From contig JAISUX010000104.1 in assembly GCA_031271805.1 (NCBI GenBank), positions 1 to 40,435 on the forward strand: a stretch of DNA of 40,435 nt, read 5' to 3'. Shown here piece by piece: positions 31,535 through 40,435 of this stretch. Position 1 is the first letter of the stretch, and every line of letters starts with the position of its first letter. The position numbers and the translations under genes are program-made. Source of the stretch: Tannerella sp. Lineage in GTDB: Bacteria; Bacteroidota; Bacteroidia; Bacteroidales; Tannerellaceae. The notes below the pieces were generated by a model. The model made no database searches. It saw only the letters and a list, made by a program, of their open reading frames with translations, and was not told where the DNA came from.

Positions 31535-33877
31535 ATGAGAAAGATATTTTTTGCGGCATTGACGACGGTAGTTATTGCTTCATGTGGACGGGACGGCGGT
31601 AAAATCGCTCCCTACAACGAAGGCATAAACATTATTCCAAAGCCTCAAAGCCTTGTCATTAACGAGGGCTATTTCACGCTTGATTCCAAGACTTGCTTCA
31701 CGGCAGTTACGCCCGAAGCCAAGACTATCGCAACGTTCTTTACGGCGAAAATGCGGAAATCGACCGGCTTCACACTTCCAATTACGGAGAATGAAAACGT
31801 CGAAAACAGTATCTCGTTGCAAATTGATGCCTCTCTCGACGTTGGTAATGAGGGTTATTCGCTCGAAATTGCGCCAAAAATGACTGTTGTTAAGGCAATT
31901 ACCGCACAAGGACTGTTTTACGGCATGCAGACTTTCCTGCAATTGCTCCCGGCGGAGATCGAAAGCCCTGTGTTAATCAATAATGTCGCATGGACGGCAA
32001 GCGCTGTCTCGGTGCAGGATCGACCTCGCTTCGATTACCGCGGCATTTTGCTCGATCCCTGCCGTCATTTTATGTCGGTCGAAGATGTTAAAAAGAATCT
32101 CGACGTGCTGGCTCTCTTCAAAATAAACCGTATGCACTGGCATCTGACGGACGACCAGGGTTGGCGTATTGAGATAAAAAAATATCCGCTCCTTACGGAA
32201 GTCGGTTCAAAGCGTATAGAGGGCGAGGGATACGAATATGGCGGATTTTATACTCAGGATGAGATAAAGGAAATTGTCGCCTATGCGGCCGAACGCTTTA
32301 TTACCGTTGTGCCCGAGATCGAAGTTCCCGGACATGAGATGGCCGCTATCTCCGCCTATCCCCAACTGTCGTGCGTTCATGGGGCATATACGCCGCGCAT
32401 TATCTGGGGTGTTGAGGATATCGTGCTATGTGCGGGTAAGGAGGATGTTTTTGAATTTTTCGATGATGTGTTTATGGAAGTCGCCGAACTGTTTCCGGGC
32501 GAATACGTCCATATCGGCGGCGACGAATGTCCGAAATCGGAATGGAAGAAATGCCCGCTCTGTCAGAAGCGGATACGCGAAGAAGGTTTGCAGGCTAAGG
32601 ACGGCCATTCTGCCGAAGAACGCCTGCAGAGTTATTTCGTGCAGCGGATTGAGGGTATTCTCGCCAAATACGGGAAGAAAATCATCGGTTGGGACGAGAT
32701 TCTCGAAGGCGGGCTTGCCCCGACGGCAACGGTGATGTCATGGCGGGGCGAAAAGGGAGGTATAGCTGCGGCGAGCATGAACCATCAAGTTATAATGACG
32801 CCAAACTCCAATGGTATGTATATCGACCAGTATCAGGGTGATCCGAAGATCGAACCGGTCGCTATCGGCGGCTATACCCTGCCGAAAAAGATTTACGACT
32901 ACAATCCAGTCCCCGATACGCTCGCAAAGCAGGGAAAGTCGAAATACGTACATGGCGTGCAATGCAATTCTTGGTCGGAATATATGTACACGAATGATAT
33001 TCGCGAGTATCGCATCTATCCGCGTATCTTGGCTCTTGCCGAGATAGCATGGACGGAAGTCGAAAATAAGGACTATGACGATTTCGAGCAACGGCTCGAC
33101 AATGCTTGCGTGCGGCTCGACGGCCATGGCATTAACTATCATATCCCGCAGCCCGAACAGTTCAACGGCTCGTGCAATGTAGTCGCTTTTACCGATTCCG
33201 TTTCGCTCGGATTTGCGACTACCCGTCCGGTTAAGATGGTCTATACGACCGACGGAGCGGAGCCTTCACCCGAATCAACTGTTTATGCTTCTCCGTTAAA
33301 GTTTTCGGAATCAACAATTTTGAAGATTCGTTCGGTATTGCCTTCAGGGAAAATGAGCAAGACGCGGACAATCAGTGTCGAAAAACAGGCATACACACCG
33401 GCAAAAGAGGTCGCCTCGAAAAAACCGGGCTTGAAAATGCTGGTAACCGATGGGTATTACTTGAATACCGACCAACTTTCTGAGGCTAAAGATTGGCGGG
33501 AATCCGAGATCAAGGAATTACGCGAACTCACAAAAGTGGTCAAAACCAGCGAATCAATGCGGGAAGTCAAACAATATGCCGCGATAGCTACGGGCTATGT
33601 CGATATACCCGCCGACGGGGTTTATTACATCTCGTCCGACCTTGAAGAAGTCTGGCTCGACGGCAAATTGATAGTGAACAACAAGGGCGAAGTCAAGCGT
33701 TCGTCGCGTAACGACAGCAGTATCGCCTTGGCCAAAGGCCTGCATGAGTTAAAAGCCGTTTTCCTCGGTCATATCATTGGCGGCTGGCCGTCGAACTGGA
33801 ATGATGGGAGTATCCGTATTCGCGAGAGTGGCTCGCAACGATTTAGGCGGTTGGGAGCGGAACAATTATTCTTTTAA
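31535..33877 (+). CDS. GH20 beta-N-acetylhexosaminidase lipoprotein with PA14-like C-terminus
   Basis: The protein has 780 residues. The lipobox IASC at residues 14-17 predicts a lipoprotein. The GH20b-type domain (about 30-160) is followed by the catalytic barrel with RPRFDYRGILLDPCRHFM, MHWHLTDDQGWRIEIKKYP, VPEIEVPGHEMAA and HIGGDECPKSEW; Asp330-Glu331 is the substrate-assisted catalytic pair. A small chitobiase-type C-terminal domain (about 545-620) precedes a PA14-like module (about 630-760: GLKMLVTDGYY, ATGYVDIPADGVYYISSDLE, VWLDGKLIVNNKG, LAKGLHELKAVFLG). It removes terminal GlcNAc or GalNAc outside the cytoplasm, from host glycans or peptidoglycan fragments. It lies between glyA and corC-like genes with very short spacing (21 and 3 bp), an unusual neighbourhood. 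Confidence 0.95.
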   Translation: MRKIFFAALTTVVIASCGRDGGKIAPYNEGINIIPKPQSLVINEGYFTLDSKTCFTAVTPEAKTIATFFTAKMRKSTGFTLPITENENVENSISLQIDASLDVGNEGYSLEIAPKMTVVKAITAQGLFYGMQTFLQLLPAEIESPVLINNVAWTASAVSVQDRPRFDYRGILLDPCRHFMSVEDVKKNLDVLALFKINRMHWHLTDDQGWRIEIKKYPLLTEVGSKRIEGEGYEYGGFYTQDEIKEIVAYAAERFITVVPEIEVPGHEMAAISAYPQLSCVHGAYTPRIIWGVEDIVLCAGKEDVFEFFDDVFMEVAELFPGEYVHIGGDECPKSEWKKCPLCQKRIREEGLQAKDGHSAEERLQSYFVQRIEGILAKYGKKIIGWDEILEGGLAPTATVMSWRGEKGGIAAASMNHQVIMTPNSNGMYIDQYQGDPKIEPVAIGGYTLPKKIYDYNPVPDTLAKQGKSKYVHGVQCNSWSEYMYTNDIREYRIYPRILALAEIAWTEVENKDYDDFEQRLDNACVRLDGHGINYHIPQPEQFNGSCNVVAFTDSVSLGFATTRPVKMVYTTDGAEPSPESTVYASPLKFSESTILKIRSVLPSGKMSKTRTISVEKQAYTPAKEVASKKPGLKMLVTDGYYLNTDQLSEAKDWRESEIKELRELTKVVKTSESMREVKQYAAIATGYVDIPADGVYYISSDLEEVWLDGKLIVNNKGEVKRSSRNDSSIALAKGLHELKAVFLGHIIGGWPSNWNDGSIRIRESGSQRFRRLGAEQLFF

Positions 33878-33880
33878 CCG

Positions 33881-35155
33881 ATGGAATTTCTGATAATCAT
33901 AGGATTAATTCTTTTGAACGGCTTGCTTTCGATGGTGGAGATAAGCATCGTTTCTGCGCGGAAAGCTCGATTGGAAGTCTTTGCGCGAAAAGGCAGCAAG
34001 TCGGCGCAGAAAGCCCTTGAGTTGGCCAAAGAATCCGACCGTTTCCTCTCAACCGTACAGATAGGTATTACGCTGATAGGCATCCTTACAGGTCTCTTCT
34101 CCGGCGAAGCCTTCGCAAGCGACCTCGCCGGCGTCCTTTCTAAAATATCGTTTATCAGCCCGTATTCATACGGCGTCTCTAAACTTATCATCGTCATTGC
34201 CGTGACTTACCTGACGCTTGTTATCGGCGAACTTGTGCCTAAACGCATCGGCTTGAGTTTCTCGGAGAAAGTCGCTATGGCCTTTGCCAAACCGATGGAT
34301 CTCCTGTCGAAAATGACTGCCCCCGCAGGCTGGTTTTTGGCGAAAAGCACGCAGGCGGTAGTCGCCATGATGGGTCTTAAAAACTCGGACGAGAACAGCC
34401 GTGTGACAGAAGAAGAGATAAAGGCCGTTGTGCAGGAGGGCTATGAAGGCGGCGAAGTGCAGGAAGTGGAGCAGGACATCGTAGAGCGCGTTTTCCATCT
34501 CGGCGACCGTACTGTGGGTAGCATAATGACGCACCGCAGCGACCTCGTCTGGATAAATATGTCGGACAGCGCGGCGACGATTCGCGAAAAAGTTAAGACT
34601 AATCTCTATAACACTTATCCCGTTTCATCGGAGAAATTCGATGATATTAAGGGGGTTATCTTTTTGAAAGACTTGTTCGGATATGTTGATTCACCCGATT
34701 TTTCGCTGTCGAAAATCCTTCGCCCGGCTCATTTCATCCAGGAAAATATGAGTGTCTATAAGGCTCTCGAACAGTTTCGCCGGGAGCGGATAAAATATGG
34801 CATAGTCGCCGACGAGTTCGGTAGCGTACAGGGACTTGTGACGCTCAAAGACATGGTGAATGCGCTTATCGGAGACGATTACGAGGTTGAAGATAGCACC
34901 GACATCGTCAAACGTAAGGACGGCAGCCTGCTTATCGACGGGCAATTTTCGTTCTATAGCTTCCTCGAATATTTTGACATGGAGGATCTGTATGAAGAAA
35001 ATGATTACAACACCTTGAGCGGCTTGATTCTGGACGTTCTGGAGCGCGTTCCGAAGGTCGGCGACAGTTTTTCGTGGAAGGATTTCGACATAGAAATAGT
35101 AGATATGGATGGTGCGCGAATCGACAAAGTTTTAGTAAGGCGAAGAAGTAAATAG
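33881..35155 (+). CDS. CNNM/CorC-HlyC family membrane protein with CBS pair
   Basis: The protein has 424 residues. An N-terminal DUF21/CNNM domain with about four membrane segments (IIIGLILLNGLLSMVEISIV, STVQIGITLIGILTGLFSGE, LIIVIAVTYLTLVIGELVPK) includes the KRIGLSFSEKVA stretch. CBS domains span about residues 215-335 (GSIMTHRSDLVWINMSDSAA, KYGIVADEFGSVQGLVTLKD). The C-terminal CorC_HlyC domain is present (GSLLIDGQFSF, YNTLSGLILDVLERVPKVGD). The family is linked to magnesium or cobalt efflux; annotated hemolysin names are historical. It starts 3 bp after the hexosaminidase gene. Confidence 0.93.
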   Translation: MEFLIIIGLILLNGLLSMVEISIVSARKARLEVFARKGSKSAQKALELAKESDRFLSTVQIGITLIGILTGLFSGEAFASDLAGVLSKISFISPYSYGVSKLIIVIAVTYLTLVIGELVPKRIGLSFSEKVAMAFAKPMDLLSKMTAPAGWFLAKSTQAVVAMMGLKNSDENSRVTEEEIKAVVQEGYEGGEVQEVEQDIVERVFHLGDRTVGSIMTHRSDLVWINMSDSAATIREKVKTNLYNTYPVSSEKFDDIKGVIFLKDLFGYVDSPDFSLSKILRPAHFIQENMSVYKALEQFRRERIKYGIVADEFGSVQGLVTLKDMVNALIGDDYEVEDSTDIVKRKDGSLLIDGQFSFYSFLEYFDMEDLYEENDYNTLSGLILDVLERVPKVGDSFSWKDFDIEIVDMDGARIDKVLVRRRSK

Positions 35156-35157
35156 AT

Positions 35158-35934
35158 ATGATAAAAGCGATTTTTTTGGATATTGACGGCACAATGGTTA
35201 GTTTTGTTACTCACTGCATACCCGCCAATACCCAGGAAGCCTTGCGTGAAGCTCGGCGGCGGGGCGTGAAAGTTTTTGTCGCCACAGGGCGTCATTCCGG
35301 CGACGTGGAAAATCTTGGCGATGTGGAGTTTGACGGGTTTATCACACTTAATGGCGGTATCTGTCGCGTTGGCGATGAAATTGTGTTTAAGAAGTGCATC
35401 CCTCATGAAGACATCGAGGCATTTGTGAATTATTGCGAAGAAATTAAACCCGTGCCGACCTTTTTTGTCGAAGAGGGTAGGGTGACGGCAAATATGGAAG
35501 ACGCCGAGATGAGCCGTATGTTGTCGCTTGTTCGGTTTCCACCCCGTTTGGTAGTCCCTGCCCGTCAACTGATTAACGAGGATATATACCAGCTGACAGC
35601 CTTTTTCCCCGACAAAGACGAGGACGAAATAATGCGACTTTTGCCCGGATGTTCCGCCACGCGCTGGTATCCGACATTCACCGATATTGTCGCCCGCGGG
35701 ATTGATAAAAGCGTAGGATTGGCGAAGATATGTGATTATTTCGGTATCCGTCGCGACGAAACAATGGCTTTCGGTGATGGCGGCAACGATATAACGATGC
35801 TCCGGTACGCCGGCCTCGGCATTGCCATGGGTAACGCCGACGACGAAGTAAAGCAAGCCGCCGACTATGTGACGACCTCGGTTGACGACGACGGGATAGG
35901 CCAAGCCTTGAGGCGCTTCGGGGTGATAAATTAA
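35158..35934 (+). CDS. HAD-superfamily Cof-type phosphatase
   Basis: The protein has 258 residues. Motif I is FLDIDGTMVSF (DxD nucleophile), motif II includes VFVATGRHSGDV, and motif IV is MAFGDGGNDITMLRYAGLGI followed by AMGNADDEVKQAADYVTTS. A C2-type cap fills the middle. Cof-type enzymes hydrolyse small phosphorylated metabolites such as sugar phosphates or flavin precursors; the substrate is unknown. It starts 2 bp after the corC-like gene and ends the glyA operon. ligA follows with its own promoter. Confidence 0.93.
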   Translation: MIKAIFLDIDGTMVSFVTHCIPANTQEALREARRRGVKVFVATGRHSGDVENLGDVEFDGFITLNGGICRVGDEIVFKKCIPHEDIEAFVNYCEEIKPVPTFFVEEGRVTANMEDAEMSRMLSLVRFPPRLVVPARQLINEDIYQLTAFFPDKDEDEIMRLLPGCSATRWYPTFTDIVARGIDKSVGLAKICDYFGIRRDETMAFGDGGNDITMLRYAGLGIAMGNADDEVKQAADYVTTSVDDDGIGQALRRFGVIN

Positions 35935-35952
35935 AATTTCCCCTTTTTTCGC

Positions 35953-38527
<2,575 letters not shown>

Positions 38528-38548
38528 TGTATTTAAAATGTTGATAAT

Positions 38549-39574
38549 ATGATAGATAAACAATGGAATAGTCTTGTGTCGATAATTGACGGCCAGCCGC
38601 AGGAAACGATTCCCGCCGGTTTCATAATTGATTGCCCGTGGTTGCCGAAATGGTACGGTATCACGCTTTTGGACTACTTTTCTAATGATGAACTGTGGTT
38701 TAAAGCCAACCTCAAAGCCGCCGAAACATTTCCCGATGTAATGTTTTTGCCGGGCTTCTGGAGTGAGTATGGGATGTGCACCGAACCATCGGCTTTTGGC
38801 GCCAAATGCACTTTCTGGAAGAATGAATTTCCTTTCGCAGGCAAGGTTATCAAGCAGATTGAGGAGATAGATGATTTGGAGATGCCGGATCCTGTTTCCG
38901 ACGGCTTGCTGCCATTCATGCTCAACCGCCTTGTAATCATGCAGCCGAGAATCGAAGATGCAGGACACAGGATTCGCTTTTCCGTCTCGCGCGGCCCGCT
39001 CAACATCGCATCTTTCCTGATGGGTGTGACCGAGCTTATGGTCGCCATGCTTACCGACCCGGAAAGAATACATCGCCTGATGCGCATCATCACGGACTTC
39101 CTGAAAAAATGGCACCGCACGCAACGCGACGCTTTTCCTTCAATCGACGGAATCATGATGCTCGATGACATTGTCGGCTTCGTCAGCGAGGATGATTTTC
39201 TGACTTTTGGCTTTCCATATATCAAAGAAATATACGACGACGCTCCGGTGAAAGTGAAGTTTTTCCACAACGACGCCGATTTCCGCGCCTCCCTGAAGCA
39301 TTATCCCGATATGGGCGTCAATCTCTTTAATCCGGGTATCCAAATGACTGTCAACGAGATGAAGGAAGCGACTTCCGGTCGCCTGACGATTCTCGGCAAT
39401 ATCCCTCCGCGCGATGTGCTCGCCGCCGGTACGCCGGCCGAAGTCGAAACGGCTGTTAGCGCTCTGCTATCCGAGCTAAATGACAGATCGCGCTTTATCC
39501 TCTCGTGTGGCGGCGGTATGCCACCGGCAGTCACGACGGAAAATATCAATGCACTGCTTAAAGCGCGGCATTAA
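38549..39574 (+). CDS. Uroporphyrinogen decarboxylase-family (MtaA-like) protein
   Basis: The protein has 341 residues. The URO-D barrel pattern is visible: PWLPKWYGITLLDYF, RFSVSRGPLNIASFLMGVTE, LMVAMLTDPERIHRLMRIIT, KVKFFHNDADFRASL, GVNLFNPGIQMTVNEMKEAT, LTILGNIPPRDVLAAGTPAE and FILSCGGGMPPAVTTENINA. The last segments carry His/Asp and Cys positions used as zinc ligands in corrinoid:coenzyme M-type methyltransferases, rather than the porphyrin-binding Arg and Asp of HemE. A methyl-transfer role is therefore more likely than heme synthesis, but the substrate is unknown. It starts 21 bp after the preceding gene and ends at a weak terminator. Confidence 0.85.
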   Translation: MIDKQWNSLVSIIDGQPQETIPAGFIIDCPWLPKWYGITLLDYFSNDELWFKANLKAAETFPDVMFLPGFWSEYGMCTEPSAFGAKCTFWKNEFPFAGKVIKQIEEIDDLEMPDPVSDGLLPFMLNRLVIMQPRIEDAGHRIRFSVSRGPLNIASFLMGVTELMVAMLTDPERIHRLMRIITDFLKKWHRTQRDAFPSIDGIMMLDDIVGFVSEDDFLTFGFPYIKEIYDDAPVKVKFFHNDADFRASLKHYPDMGVNLFNPGIQMTVNEMKEATSGRLTILGNIPPRDVLAAGTPAEVETAVSALLSELNDRSRFILSCGGGMPPAVTTENINALLKARH

Positions 39575-39582
39575 CCGATGTT

Positions 39583-39610
39583 AAATCCTGATTATCAAAG
39601 GGGATTTTTT
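39583..39610 (+). terminator. Weak terminator after the URO-D family gene
   Basis: A 6-bp stem AAATCC (39583-39588) / GGATTT (39602-39607) is followed by a short T-run that overlaps the stem end. Stability is low. Confidence 0.4.
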
Positions 39611-39613
39611 ATT

Positions 39614-39634
39614 ACTCTAAACTCTAAACTCTCA
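39614..39634. repeat. Heptamer tandem repeat at a gene end
   Basis: ACTCTAA is repeated at 39614 and 39621, with a third, imperfect copy ACTCTCA at 39628. It overlaps the stop codon of the leftward gene, so that gene is followed by GAGTTTAGAGTTTAGAGT on its own strand. Confidence 0.65.
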
Positions 39635-40435
39635 GTTGATTATCCACCGTACAAGTCCCAGTCCTTCGACGCTGAACTCGGCGCCGATTTTGACTAACTT
39701 TCTGCCGTCGGCGGTATAAGGTAGGAGGTAATCTTTAGTATCTATCTGTTTAATAGCATCTTCGGCCGTGCCGGTTGTGTCCATTTTGAACTCGAAGACG
39801 TATATGGTGTCGGCTGTTTTGACTACCGCATCGGCGCGACCGTCGGCGTCTTTCACTTCCGACTGTACCCATTGCCCCATCATCGTGAACATCAGGTGAA
39901 AGATTAACTGAAAGTAACTTTCGTCTTTCTTTTCATTATCAACGATGTCGTAAGGTATGCTTTTGAAAAAGGCTTTGACCTGCTGCATGAAACCTTCGAC
40001 GTCGCCTTTTTCAAGGTTATCAATAAAATTGCCGGCAAAGAAACTGTTCATTATGCTGAAGTCGGCGGGTGCAAAAATGCCCATCAGATTTTTTGTGAAG
40101 CCGTATCTGACTTCCTCATTCGGGTATCCGAGTATAAAGCGGTCGCGATTGCCATCATATCGCTTAATTGTCAGATAACCGCTTTGATACATCACCGGTA
40201 CGGGGTCTGAACTGTTGACGCGATAATCCGACAGGAAGTCCATCGACGCTGTTGCATTATTTTCGTCAAACTTGCGCGGGTCGAACCGGAACGCCTTAAT
40301 TAGTTCTACTAGATAAGTCGGCGTGGCGGTCGCAAACCAGTATTTGCCAAGGTATCCGGCAAAGAATGTGTTCAGCACGCTGTAGGGATTAAACATATCG
40401 TCGCTATTCATGGAGAAATGGTAGCCATCGTAATA
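39632..40435 (-). CDS. AAA-ATPase-like / PD-(D/E)XK nuclease-fold protein, 5' truncated
   Basis: The C-terminal 267 or so residues are present. The frame is open to the window edge and reads YYDGYHFSMNSDDMFNPYSV, the hallmark YDGYHFS of this AAA-ATPase-like family, so the ATG at 40411 is internal and the ATPase half lies outside. The C-terminal part has the nuclease-fold core: AFFKSIPYDI, SYFQLIFHLMFTMMGQ, then SEVKDADGRADAVVKT and TIYVFEFKMDTTGTAEDAIK, giving Glu, Asp and Glu-x-Lys positions. It ends in LVKIGAEFSVEGLGLVRWII. Such genes are present in many copies in anaerobic Bacteroidota and their cellular role is not settled. A short tandem repeat overlaps its stop codon. Confidence 0.9.
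   Translation of the reverse strand, partial: YYDGYHFSMNSDDMFNPYSVLNTFFAGYLGKYWFATATPTYLVELIKAFRFDPRKFDENNATASMDFLSDYRVNSSDPVPVMYQSGYLTIKRYDGNRDRFILGYPNEEVRYGFTKNLMGIFAPADFSIMNSFFAGNFIDNLEKGDVEGFMQQVKAFFKSIPYDIVDNEKKDESYFQLIFHLMFTMMGQWVQSEVKDADGRADAVVKTADTIYVFEFKMDTTGTAEDAIKQIDTKDYLLPYTADGRKLVKIGAEFSVEGLGLVRWIIN

Noticed and set aside
38549-39574. hemE (uroporphyrinogen decarboxylase)
   Set aside because: The sequence follows the MtaA-like branch, with a C-terminal CGGGMPP segment, and lacks the porphyrin-binding N-terminal pattern of HemE.

Overview
The window comes from a member of the Bacteroidota, most likely order Bacteroidales. The evidence is a SusD/RagB lipoprotein fragment at the left edge, a protein with a type IX secretion (T9SS) sorting domain, many SPII or Sec-exported glycan-degrading enzymes, a class 1B PyrD/PyrK pair, and repeated use of the Bacteroidota promoter pattern (TTG, about 19-21 nt, then TAnnTTTG). 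Shine-Dalgarno sequences are largely absent, as expected in this phylum. I see no rRNA, tRNA, CRISPR array, complete insertion sequence or phage gene.

Left part (1-9 kb). A truncated susD is followed by a bidirectional terminator, a small orphan gene and a secreted (alpha/alpha)-toroid, glycosidase-like protein with a T9SS tail. Next come a thioredoxin-fold protein without cysteines and a leftward gene run: outer-membrane protein, 72-residue cysteine-rich lipopeptide, MauE/DoxX-thioredoxin membrane protein and a small conserved protein. A NarL/LuxR-type two-component system diverges from this run. A C-run/G-run palindrome lies directly upstream of the -33 box in two of the promoters, and a further copy lies in front of the histidine kinase gene. 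This region is my best candidate for an undescribed system: an envelope redox/peptide module with its own two-component control.

9-15.3 kb. A repeat-rich patch carries a HEPN/nucleotidyltransferase pair. It is followed by a leftward operon pyrK-pyrD-LRR protein-alpha/beta hydrolase, in which two exported proteins appear tied to pyrimidine synthesis by 4-nt spacings and overlaps.

15.4-26.7 kb. An operon of alkaline phosphatase, GH105 and GH106 points to rhamnogalacturonan breakdown. It converges on prfB, which has an intact +1 programmed frameshift site. A 0.67-kb AT-rich gap follows, with a possible small RNA that has its own promoter and terminator. Then come a homocysteine methyltransferase downstream of a SulP permease, and a divergent beta-helix lipoprotein.

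26.7-40.4 kb. This part is mostly housekeeping: nadB, an EamA transporter and a nitroreductase on the minus strand; then glyA-GH20 hexosaminidase-CorC/HlyC-HAD phosphatase as a tight plus-strand operon; then ligA (with a promoter that implies a very short or absent leader), a small conserved protein and a URO-D family methyltransferase-like protein. The right edge cuts an AAA-ATPase-like/PD-(D/E)XK protein of the kind common in anaerobic Bacteroidota.

All functions are assigned from motifs read by eye. No alignment, structure prediction or database search was run.
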